Source: Ciona intestinalis (taxonomy: Eukaryota > Chordata > Ascidiacea > Phlebobranchia > Cionidae). Taken from it: 64,000 nucleotides of DNA. The DNA lies in NCBI RefSeq assembly GCF_000224145.3, contig NW_004190399.2, positions 1-64,000 on the forward strand. The letters are read 5' to 3'. The translations under genes and the position numbers were made by a program. Every line of letters begins with the position of its first letter. The first letter of the stretch is position 1. The notes under the pieces were generated by a model. That model saw nothing but the letters and a program-made list of their open reading frames with translations, made no database searches and was not told the DNA's origin. Positions 45,957 to 64,000 of the stretch are shown here, one piece after another.

Positions 45957-46320
45957 TTGTTTTATAACATTTAAGTTTGTTTTACTTAGATAACTATATA
46001 TTTGTGTAATGTTCTATGAGTAATAGGCTATTAACCACACGACACTGAGAATGTTTTGTAAAAAATGTTTAGGTCAATTTTATGAAAGAACAAGTTTTTT
46101 AAAAACATGAAAAATAAAAAGGTAAAAACATTTGATAAAAAAAGCTTTGAATCACTTGTAAGTTAAAGTAAAAAAGAATTTTGTTTGAATACATAGGACC
46201 AAAGCACATAAAGTATAAAATATTGGAACTACTTATGAAGTAATTTTCAAAATGCATGAAACTTTTTAAAATATTGAGGCAAAAATTACACTTTTGTAAA
46301 TACATTCACTATGCTCTACA
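45957..46320 (+). repeat. Direct repeat, right copy
   Basis: Second copy of 45258-45651, slightly shorter. It ends at the same CACTATGCTCTACA boundary where the left copy meets the hAT-like element. Confidence 0.85.
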
Positions 46321-46531
46321 GAGTCTACACTGTGCTGTGAACATTTGCATATTACTTGTAGTAAAAGTATGTGACTTGATATAAAAGTGCACAGCTATAA
46401 TTCATTAAAAGATATAAATATGTCAAAGCAGAGGCACAGCATGATTTTAAAACACAGCATGACACAAATCAAGTGCATAAATTCAAGCTAAGATATATAA
46501 TACACAGAAAGAGTAACTACATTTTGCATTT

Positions 46532-48589
46532 CTACTTGTCCTCATGTACCATTCCTCTCCCATGCATTGTCAATGGAATGTGAGTGTCATTATGTGTATA
46601 AAAGAGACCTTCGTAATCCAATGTTCCACTCCAGCAGTAGTAACGTACCGAAGCAGTTGTAGTCAACCTTTCAACTTTCATAATAGATAATGGTCCTTCT
46701 CCTTCTTTAAACCACCTTTTTACGAGTTTTTTAGCAGTTTCATCATCTTTTAGATTCATTTTTTTCTTCAATTTTTCGCAATCTACATTTAAAGGGTCAC
46801 GTTCTTTTTTTTCAACAAATTGTTTCCATTGATCCAGTAATTGTTTCGCCAAGCTGATGAGGTTTCCAAACCAATCACCTCCCATATTTTCCTCCTTGTA
46901 TTGTTGAAACAACTTATCAAGTTTTGTTTCACTTTCTGTTGTTGTTGTTTCCTGTGTGTCGACTAGTTCACCCATTACCCAACATAGTTTTTGCAGTTCT
47001 TTATATAAAGGATAAAAATGCCTTCCTTCAGGAGGAATACCAGCATATCGTTTATCACGAAATATATCTTCGATAAACTTGGAAATTATATCGCCACTCC
47101 TATCAGATTTTATCCTAACTTCCAGAAGAATCTGCACAAGTTGGATAATCAGATCTCTAAGTTTCTTCTCATAAGAATCTTTGTAGTTTTCGCCGTCAGA
47201 TTTATTGAATATTGGACCGGACCACACTTTATCTGCAGCATCTCTGACTAGTTCCAGCAATTTCCCAACATGGCATTCAAGACCATTTTGCAGTTTTCTA
47301 ATTCCTTTTAAACCTTCTGACTCTTTTTCGTCTGATTCAGGATTCTTTGATATGGATCGAATTGATTCCAAATACTTTATCTTTTCATCATAATATTGGT
47401 GAAGTTCTGTGAGGTTTGGCATGAACTTCTGTAAGAGTTTTATAATATTTTCAATCACTTCAAAGGCAGCACCCAATAATTGAGACAATTCTTGTAAAGA
47501 ATGCATATCGGTACATTTTACCCTTGCAGTGGGTACAATTGCACTGTTTGGGGGATTTAATTTTAAATCAATGAGAGTATTTAGGCACAGTTGAAGGTAA
47601 CTATATATTTGTGTAGAGTATTCATTAGACTTAGAATCATCAAAATTTTCAAGATTAATTTTATTTATGTTTGATGTCCCTTTCTTATAAATATGCTTAA
47701 ATGAATAATTCATCTTGTTCATTTCATCTTTTTGGGCATTTATTTTTGCAGTGCTATCTTTCTCATGGCCATATACTATTAATTCATAGCTGATTGTTTC
47801 TAAGGTGTAACAGAATCCAGATTTTAATTTTGTAGAAGGAGAAAAAGTGTTTTTCAAAATCCTAAGTTCCCAGCCTTCTTGGACTTGTAGATATTCTAGT
47901 TCTTTGCCTCTCCATATGTCTGTAGATCCAGATTCTGCTGGTCCAGATCTAGCTGGTCCAGGTTCTGTTGGTCCAGATTTAGCTGGTCCAGGTTCTGTTG
48001 GTCCAGATTTAGCTGGTCCAGGTTCTGTTGGTCCAGATTCTGTTGGTCCAGGTTCTGTTGGTCCAGATTTAGCTGGTCCAGATTCTGTTGGTCCAGGTTC
48101 TGTTGGTCCAGGTTCTGTTGGTCCAGGTTCTGTTGGTCCAGGTTCTGTTGGTCCAGATTCTGCTGGTCCAGGTTCTGTTGGTCCAGATTCCGCTGGTCCA
48201 GATTCCGCTGGTCCAGATTCCGCTGGTCCAGATTCCGCTGGTCCAGATTCCGCTGGTCCAGATTCTGCTGGTCCAGATTCCGCTGGTCCAGAATTTGTAG
48301 GTGAACATTTGCGAATTGATATACCAATAATTTCCTTCGTAATTTCACAATCACCATCAGGTTTGTACTGTTTGGGCAAACAAATAATCTTCAAACCATT
48401 AGTACCAGTTTGGGGAAAATCTGTATGATTTCCAAACTTGTTCAGTCCTTTGTATAGAAGTAATACACCTGATTCCTCTGTTGGTGAAATGAATACAACA
48501 CCTGTGAAAGCAGATGCCAATGAAGTCTCATCTTCTGTCCTGCATGGATAGTTATCAAGAATACTTTCTGCAATCTGAACAGGATTCAT
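46532..48589 (-). CDS. Unrecognised intronless protein with pentapeptide repeats
   Basis: One uninterrupted frame of 685 codons from ATG 48589 to stop 46532. All neighbours are cut into 10-21 exons, so this gene stands out. A splice-acceptor-like TTAAATGTTGCAG ends 2 nt before the ATG, which would suit an untranslated 5' exon or SL trans-splicing. Residues about 1-100: a compact segment (SAFTGVVFISPTEESGVLL, NGLKIICLPKQYKPDGDCEI). Then 24 five-residue units (GPAES, GPTEP, GPAKS) at 47930-48290. Then about 460 residues, largely helical and charged (LLGAAFEVIENIIKLLQKF, GKLLELVRDAADKVW, LIQLVQILLEVRIK), ending with SVRYYCWSGTLDYEGLFYTH. No signal peptide, membrane segment, reverse transcriptase, integrase or transposase motif is visible. 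I cannot name a family. A retrocopy, a lineage-specific gene or a gene gained by transfer are all open. Confidence 0.75.
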   Translation of the reverse strand: MNPVQIAESILDNYPCRTEDETSLASAFTGVVFISPTEESGVLLLYKGLNKFGNHTDFPQTGTNGLKIICLPKQYKPDGDCEITKEIIGISIRKCSPTNSGPAESGPAESGPAESGPAESGPAESGPAESGPAESGPTEPGPAESGPTEPGPTEPGPTEPGPTEPGPTESGPAKSGPTEPGPTESGPTEPGPAKSGPTEPGPAKSGPTEPGPARSGPAESGSTDIWRGKELEYLQVQEGWELRILKNTFSPSTKLKSGFCYTLETISYELIVYGHEKDSTAKINAQKDEMNKMNYSFKHIYKKGTSNINKINLENFDDSKSNEYSTQIYSYLQLCLNTLIDLKLNPPNSAIVPTARVKCTDMHSLQELSQLLGAAFEVIENIIKLLQKFMPNLTELHQYYDEKIKYLESIRSISKNPESDEKESEGLKGIRKLQNGLECHVGKLLELVRDAADKVWSGPIFNKSDGENYKDSYEKKLRDLIIQLVQILLEVRIKSDRSGDIISKFIEDIFRDKRYAGIPPEGRHFYPLYKELQKLCWVMGELVDTQETTTTESETKLDKLFQQYKEENMGGDWFGNLISLAKQLLDQWKQFVEKKERDPLNVDCEKLKKKMNLKDDETAKKLVKRWFKEGEGPLSIMKVERLTTTASVRYYCWSGTLDYEGLFYTHNDTHIPLTMHGRGMVHEDK
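47930..48290 (-). repeat. 15-bp coding minisatellite, 24 units
   Basis: The unit on the minus strand is of the form GGACCAGCAGAATCT. It encodes GPAES with variants GPTEP, GPTES, GPAKS and GPARS; the seven units nearest the N-terminus are all GPAES, suggesting recent expansion at that end. Several frames stay open through it on both strands, which makes false antisense frames. Confidence 0.95.
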
Positions 48590-49311
48590 TCCTGCAACAT
48601 TTAACAAATAGCAGAAATATTTTTAAAGAAACCTATTCAGGCTCTTGTGTCCTTGAATCTTATATTTCTGGTTCGTTGTTGTTTGCTTTTTGTCGACACC
48701 GATTGCAACGGCTTCTCTGCTAAGTGCTAATAGTTCCGAACTATACACTAGGTCCACCTTGGTTATGCAAATAATACTGTTCAGATATATTTTCAATGTT
48801 GCAGTTCGTTTTTATGCAAATTAAAAAAAAAACATTTAAACAAACTCTTTATTCCAATAGAACGATTTCGCCCCCTTATATATATGATATCTATGATTGC
48901 AACCAACTTTTAAGAAAAGATGATTTCTATGTAATCATCTGCTCTCGAAATAAACATCTTATAAAAGCTGACACAGAATCGGGGAGCTGCCTATAAAAAA
49001 CAAACTAGTTACTTTGCAAATCTATCTAAATTACACACCTTCTATTCTTTACATTAGAAACATAAACATACATACAATTATTACGTCATTAATTTACTCT
49101 ATGACGTACAATTGCTTTGCGCGAAGTCTCTCTTAATACCCGGGAAAGTCCCACGTAAAAACTCCCTACAAACTCTATCTATGCTAAGCTTAAATATCTT
49201 ATAGTTCCGCTATGTAAGGCTCGCCCAGAAGATATATAGATTATTATTATTATTGTGCAAGGATACAACACTAAGCTTTATTTGTTTAGAACTGACGTTT
49301 GTGGTGCCTTC
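48590..49311. other. Divergent spacer: repeat-protein gene and kinase gene
   Basis: Both 5' ends face each other here. No TATA box or family repeat is clear. A TGACGTAC half site lies near 49102 within TCTATGACGTACAATTGCTT. An acceptor-like TTTATTTGTTTAG ends at 49289, 22 nt before the kinase ATG, again fitting SL trans-splicing or an upstream exon. Confidence 0.45.
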
Positions 49312-52300
49312 ATGGGTTCCCAGGCTCCAGATTTGGGTGGGTACAATAAATGGCTGGACAGTGAGGATGATGGGGTGTATTTTTAGACTATTCACTGTCA
49401 CCCTAGTGCTAATTTAATAATGAAGATTTATTTCTATGTGGTAACTCGTCTTTTTATTTAAACAATACTATTTGTCACTTAGACTCCCTCCTACCACCTC
49501 AATGTAAGTTTGTTGGCGATGACTTTCTTACCTTCGATTCCAAGAAGGACAAGCTTGGTTATGGAGGAAGTGCTGTTGTAAGGAGATGCTACAATACTAA
49601 GTTGGGGTTGGTGGCTGTTAAGTGCATGGAATGGTACTCGGGGAAGAATGAATGGAGCAAAGATATTGAGAAACAGTGGGTTGTGTATCAGTTATTAAAG
49701 TAGGCAGTATATTGCTGTGCGTATGTCGTATACAGGTCATCTCCAAGAGTCAAAATAGTAAAAAAAAACACAAATTCAATATGTGGTAACTTGTAAGCAG
49801 GCATGAAGTGTATGAAACAGAACACCCGTGTTATAACGACTGTTGTTATATAAAATTTATCTCCTAAACAAATAAACATCTTCAACATTTTAATTGTTTC
49901 AGTTTACCCAAAGAAATTGGAGTAAGTTTGTCTCTGAACCATGAAAACATTGTGAGAGTCCATGGTGTGGTTATATGGCCACGATCATTGGGTTTGGTGT
50001 TGGATTATATACCAGGGGGGCAATTAGAGGAACTTGTTACAAACTGGAACATCGACCCATTACCATGGAGTGTGAGGCTGAGAATAACATACGAGATATC
50101 GATGGGACTTTGTTACCTGCATAACTTCACCAAGAAAGATAGAATCGTACACGGTGACATGAAACCTGAGAATGTGTTACTAACCTCAGACCTTCATGTT
50201 AAAATTGCGGACTTTGGTGGAGCTCGGGTCGGCACAAGGACAACGGTAGCAGGGGACCAAGCCTCAGTGGAAGGAGGGGCCACTTATTCTACGTTGTACG
50301 CTGCGCCCGAGTTCTTTAGGAATGTGTTTGGGAGGCGTACAACCGCGCACGATGTTTACAGCTTCGGTATGATCTTATACGACATATGCGCGAGGCTAAG
50401 ACCTTATTCTCATATGGGGTTGGACCACTCACGAATCAAAAACAGCGTGACGACCGGAATAAGGCCAGACATGCAACCAATAGAAGAGGAGTATCGGAAA
50501 ATCAAACACAATCCATCAGATGTTAATTGCTTCAACCTCCTCAAAGTCCTCATGGTGGAGTGTTGGGACGATTCTCCTAAAAAAAGGCCAACCATAGATA
50601 AAGTTAGAGACCGAACAAGGGAAGTTCTCTCTAAAGTTGTGATGTCCGACTTATGGAGGGACCTTTACAAGATTCGATTCCAAATGCGAATGAAGTCCGA
50701 TGTTGTCCACGATGCAGGTGGAGCTGCATTGATCCCATTAAAGTTCTTCCCGCCACCAAAGTTTGCCCACCCCACACAAGATTATAAGGATTACACACAA
50801 CCACAACCAACCACTGCAACTCATAAACCTGAGATGGACAAAGGAGAAAACAAGCCAACAAAAGGTGAGTCTGGCAAAGTAGTTAGTGCACCTGCCCCTA
50901 AACCAGAGGTTACGGGTTTGAGACTTGTCGCTGCTACCATTGTGGGCGGGTCATTGGGCAGGACACGTAACAGCAATTACCTCAACCCAGTGGTCACTAA
51001 TAGGCTGTTAAAATTGTCAGCCATACAAAAAAAAACAGTCACTGACAAAGCTACAGACGTGGTAACCTGTAAGCGGGCACGATGTGTATGAAACAGAACA
51101 CCCTTGTTATAACGACTGCCATTGCCCCACCATGCGAGCGTAAATAAGTTACATTTGTGGTAACACACAAGGATAAATAAGTTACATTCATTGTAGGTGA
51201 TGCACCAAAAGAGCAAGCCCCACAAAGAAGGGAAACTCCCAAACCAGAGACATACGAAGAGCGAAGACGGAAAATGAAATCGAATAAAAATCTTGTCGGG
51301 GATTTCAGGACGTGTGGCTCAAAGTCCAAGAACCTTGGGGAGGACGGGGGGGTGGGGGTTAATGGGGTGGGTGAGAGGTAAGGGGGGGGGGTAGATGGGA
51401 CGGTTTAGTAATATATGTGTCATGTATGTTATATGGGGGTGTATGTATGAGTTCGATGAGTAATGTATACTGGGGGAACGTGTAAAGGCCGAAGAAAATG
51501 TTTCAACTTTAATGTTATTTTCTTGTAGGAAGAAATCAACACAAAGTAATGGAAGTGGGAACGCAGGTTGGTGGGGGTGGAGGGTTGTTTAATGTGGGCG
51601 TTGTGTAAATGGTTAGTCACATAGACATCTTTGCATGCACACACTACAATAGCTTGGTGGGCATAGCAGCCACTTGGTTCAATGAATAAACATGAATGAA
51701 TACACCACACTTACGCACAATATATATATCATGAATATAATACAGATGACATGGCTGACCAACACTGGCGATCGAAGAGATTCAAGGAAGCGATCCCTTT
51801 GTTTGAGCGAGCTATAATAGAGGGTGGGGTGGTGGTTGGGAGGTGTTTGTTGAAGTTAAAGCTGGGGGGTTGTCTGTGTGCGGTTGGTGACCGAGCACGA
51901 GGGGATAAGATGATACTGGAGGGGTTACAGGTTTGTATGGTGTGGGTGATGGGTTCAAGGCCCAGGGTAGTGGCTCAGTGGTTAAGTGTCTGCATTGTAA
52001 CTATATGAAACACACCCGTGTTATAACAAATGTTGTTTTGAAGAATAAACAAGTGATATTTTAATCATGTTATGGGCAATAAGTACAATTGTCAAATTCC
52101 ACTGTTTTGATGATATTTATAATTGTACCACCTCATAATACCCATTGTTACACACAGGACTTAAAGAGTTCGTCACCAACAGTAGATAGTTTGGAAACAA
52201 TCGCAAACCAATTGAAGGAAATTGCTGACGATTTCCAGAATTTGAATTTTCAGGTAAATATTACTCAACATGAATATTAAACACGTTTCTAGACCAGAGG

Positions 52301-54011
52301 GTACCAGGTTCGAGGCTTGTCGCTGCTATCATTGTAGGCATATGTGTATTTAAAGTGATAGAAAAAATTAAAATAATGTGGACAAAGCTTTCCCAAGGAC
52401 ACATACGCCCAACATGGTAGCAGCATCGAGACTTGAACCAAGCATCCTCTGGTCTTAGAGGCGAGCAGTGTAACAACATACATAAACGACACCCTTATAA
52501 TCCCCCCACATATAACAGGGCAGAGCATCTTTAATCTACCGAACAGCAGCCTCTGTATACAAAGTAATGCCCGATGCGAATAGTGGTGTGGCGGGCATAC
52601 TACGTTGTGTAACACAGATGAATAAAACCAGCAACAGGGGGATCAACGCTTCAGAACAAGGAATTAAATTCCTTAACGAGATTTTGGCCTCTGTGAAAAC
52701 CAAACAAGTAAGAATGCGATGATACTTGTTGTTTACTGTACTCTCCATTATTTATAATTACTCTAAAAGTCCTACGCCATGGCTCAGGTTATGCTGCGTT
52801 TGCATTATAATCAAAGGATACCAAGCTCCATGCTTAACACTGATAACATTGAGCATATATCGCCATGGGTGTTGAGATAATGGGCAAACACTGGTCTTTA
52901 TCTCAAGATGGCGGTAGGACCTCACCCATATAAAAATAAAAGTTGTTTGGATATATTTATAAAATACGAACCCCCACATTGCAGGGAGTTGACCCTGCAG
53001 TTAAAATAGAGGTTGAAGCCACTTGTAGTTATGCCCTTGGTTGTTGTTATGCTGAGAAAATGGAGTGGAGCAAGTCTAATCAATATTGTCAGGTGGGTTG
53101 GTATGGATTGGTAAAGGGTGTGTGTGCTTTACCCCCATGTTTTCTGTTTTATACACCTCGTGCTTGCTTATAAGTTACCACGTATGTATTTATCCTCGCA
53201 TGGCGGGGCAACGACAGTCGTTATAACACGGGTGTTCTGTTTTATACACCTCGTGCTCGCTTTTGAGTTACCACGTATGTAACTCATTTATCCTCGCATG
53301 GCGGGGCAATGACAGTCGTTATAACACGGGTGTTCTGTTTCATACACCTCGTGCCAGCTTACAAGTTACCACGTATGTAACTTATTTATCCTCGCATGGC
53401 GGGGCAACGACAGTCGTTATAACACGGGTGTTCTGTTTCATTACACCTCGTGCCAAGCTTACAAGTTACCACGTATATCACTTTATTATCCTCGCATGGC
53501 GGGGCAACGACAGTCGTTATAACACGGGTGTTCTGTTTCATACACCTCGTGCCCGCTTACGAGTTATCACGTATGTAACTTATTTATCCTCGCATGACGG
53601 GGCAACAACAGTCGTTATAACACGGGTGTTCTGTTTCATACACCTCGTGCTCGCTTATGAGTTACCTTGTCTGTTTTTTGGGATTGCTTTTAAAAGTGAC
53701 ATAGCACAAATGTGCTTTAACATCATTCACCTTATATAACAACCACATAAACACCCACGTTCCCCCAGGTATCGATAGACAAGATGGAACAAGGGTTAAA
53801 AGAAAACGCAAAATCGAAACATATTTTCATGCTGGCTACTTTCCGTATGGCGCAAAACAAGTTTAAAATGGGAAAGTTTCAAGAAGTTAAAGATCTTCTG
53901 CTTAAATGTAAAACATTACGTGAGACAACAACAGACTGGGATGATGAACAAGACAAGGAATGTAAAGCAGCACTCGAGGATTTACAACGAGAAGTTATGA
54001 AGAAGTTATGA
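49312..54011 (+). CDS. TKL-like protein kinase with TPR-like C-terminal tail
   Basis: Ten exons keep phase: 49312-49336, 49483-49699, 49903-50864, 51197-51377, 51529-51566, 51746-51930, 52158-52253, 52519-52707, 52985-53092, 53769-54011; 747 aa. Kinase motifs in order: Gly loop LGYGGSAVV, VAVK Lys, NHENIVRVHGV, catalytic loop IVHGDMKPENVLL (HGD in place of HRD; Asp and Asn kept), IADFGGA, YAAPEFF, DVYSFGMILYD, ECWDDSPKKRPTI. The style is TKL (RIPK/IRAK-like; IRAK also has HGD). A basic, Pro-rich linker follows, then about 290 residues of helical pairs (HWRSKRFKEAIPLFERAI, CSYALGCCYAEKMEWSKSNQ, MGKFQEVKDLLLKCKTLRE) that read as degenerate TPRs. The catalytic residues needed for activity look present. 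The short first exon (MGSQAPDL) was chosen by phase. AATAAA at 54344. A kinase with C-terminal TPRs is not a standard animal TKL design, so function is unknown. Confidence 0.85.
50880..51155 (+). repeat. Full composite SINE past a kinase exon
   Basis: Head (GGTTACGGGTTTGAGACTTG, TCGCTGCTACCATTGTGGGC), middle (CAACCCAGTGGTCACTAATA, GTCAGCCATACAAAAAAAAA) and tail (GGTAACCTGTAAGCGGGCAC to GCGTAAATAAGTTAC). It begins 15 bp past the GTGAGT donor at 50864, and the kinase frame stays open right across it to 51091. Confidence 0.9.
51955..52045 (+). repeat. SINE fragment with clear A box
   Basis: AGTGGCTCAGTGGTTAAGTG is the best A-box-like tract of the SINE head in the window (TGGCTCAGTGG). It is joined directly to the tail end (GAAACACACCCGTGTTATAA), so the middle has been lost. 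Kinase intron 51931-52157. Confidence 0.7.
53140..53670 (-). repeat. SINE-tail array, ~98-bp period, about 5 units
   Basis: The unit TTTATCCTCGCATGGCGGGG, ACAGTCGTTATAACACGGGT, GTTCTGTTTCATACACCTCG, GAGTTACCACGTATGTAACT starts near 53189, 53287, 53385, 53485 and 53583. No head or middle part lies between units, so the tail module alone has become a tandem satellite. Kinase intron 53093-53768. Confidence 0.93.
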
Positions 54012-54874
54012 ATAAATGATAAAACAAATTAATTGTTTGTATTGGCTAGTACAAGTATTTTAACAATGTTATCATGGGCACCCAAATATAAACACAGGGG
54101 AGGCAGGAATAGTTAATCCTGTGAAACAAATCTAACTTATTGGATGTAATGTTTACCGATTAATGCAGCCTGCCCACCTCCAGTGAAAGATAAAAAATAA
54201 ATATTTAAGGAATCAACTATTTGTATAGACAAAAGTATTTTCCTGCAATGTATTTGATATAAGCGTCGTTACATCATGTTTGTTCTCTAAAACAACTGTT
54301 AATGATGAAATGTGTATCCTATATATGGGCATGTAATGTTTGTAATAAACTTTTTAAAAAATCTATGCTTTATCCACCCCATGCCAATTATAAATTCATT
54401 GTTTTGTATTTTCCACTAAAGTATAAATTGGAGCGAAAGTTACAAACAAGCGTCACAGAGCTACAACAATAAGCATTGTTTGGCGTGTATCTCAATTCTC
54501 TTATTTTGCCCAATAAGTTTTTATACGATACGCCTGGTAGCTGAAGTAACAGAATGAAATAATACAAACAATATGTTGTTTCTATGTAGGGCCAATAATA
54601 CATGATGACAACTTTTAGTGCCGAACAAATTTCATAAATCCGATATCCAGAATAGAAAAGTTAATAAATATTGTTTCAATTTATCATCACAATGCCCATT
54701 ATTGGGTTTAATTCCATTGTTCATGTAACAATACAGATTATGACATCACATTGTAATCATTGGCAGTAGGAAAGAATGATTGTTGTGCGACTATGACATC
54801 ACACTTAGTCCTTGTGACATAACATGAGCCATTGTGATTGAATAAACAAATCATTATGACATCACACTCACATA
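54012..54874. other. Convergent 3' spacer of the kinase and ISWI genes
   Basis: AATAAA at 54344-54349 fits the kinase transcript (another AATAAA overlaps its stop at 54011). For ISWI, a minus-strand ATTAAA (plus-strand TTTAAT near 54703) is the best candidate. ATTATGACATCACA-like motifs recur four times in 54728-54870. A degenerate copy of the 4794/33075 repeat lies at 54096-54180. Confidence 0.5.

Positions 54875-64000
<9,126 letters not shown>

Larger units (their letters stand above)
45083..46531. other. Spacer between the CLC 5' end and the repeat-protein gene
   Basis: AT-rich. It holds a ~390-bp direct duplication (45258-45651 and 45957-46320) with a hAT-like MITE between the copies. 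The CLC promoter should lie just above 45083; no motif stands out. The 3' UTR of the 685-aa gene lies at the right end. No further gene seen. Confidence 0.5.

Noticed and set aside
47847-48428. Plus-strand frame of GPDSAGPGSVGP repeats
   Set aside because: Antisense reading of the 15-bp coding minisatellite. The minus-strand frame is the long continuous one with unique sequence on both sides.
46532-48589. Transposon origin for the intronless gene
   Set aside because: No transposase, reverse transcriptase, integrase or flanking inverted or long terminal repeats could be seen. The idea stays open only through database search.
53263-53739. 158-codon plus-strand frame in the kinase intron
   Set aside because: It runs along the 98-bp SINE-tail array, and its protein is a repeat of the same translated module.

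Overview
The window is nuclear DNA of a tunicate, most likely a Ciona-type ascidian. It is AT-rich, and the protein genes are compact and cut into many small exons by introns mostly of 150-900 bp. Predicted proteins resemble vertebrate families closely. Introns and spacers carry short high-copy repeats: a tRNA-headed composite SINE, a TA-flanked MITE and a 97-bp tandem unit. No bacterial operon, CRISPR array, rRNA or complete tRNA was seen. The species call is inference from gene style and repeats.

Layout, left to right: (1) a Caprin homologue, minus, 1088-7324, 16 coding exons, 676 aa; (2) a TBATA/SPATIAL homologue, minus, 8706-13486, first exon not found; (3) a short SoxD (Sox5/6/13) gene, minus, 15598-21678, 11 exons, 299 aa, apparently with a GC-AG intron; (4) a Delta-type Notch ligand, plus, 23316-28186, 9 exons, 683 aa, with orphan exon-like segments downstream; (5) a SPATA18/MIEAP homologue, plus, 30185-37708, 12 exons, 497 aa; (6) a CLC-3/4/5 type Cl-/H+ exchanger, minus, 38514-45082, 13 exons, 814 aa; (7) an unrecognised intronless 685-aa gene with a 24-unit pentapeptide repeat, minus, 46532-48589; (8) a TKL-like kinase fused to a helical TPR-like tail, plus, 49312-54011, 10 exons, 747 aa; (9) an ISWI/SMARCA5 remodeller, minus, 54875 to beyond the right edge, 21 exons seen.

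Exon models were built by hand from GT/GC-AG sites, phase continuity and remembered family sequence. Every listed exon chain keeps frame. The genes form no operon or single pathway. SoxD and Delta are divergent neighbours sharing a 1.6-kb spacer that holds CRE-type sites. SPATA18 and the CLC gene are convergent with nearly abutting poly(A) signals, and the kinase and ISWI genes are also convergent.

The least ordinary items are the intronless repeat protein, the kinase-TPR fusion, the reduced SoxD with a minisatellite inside its HMG-box intron, the exon-like segments 3' of Delta, SINE tails expanded into ~98-bp arrays, and a higher-order (dimeric) 97-bp array in the ISWI gene.
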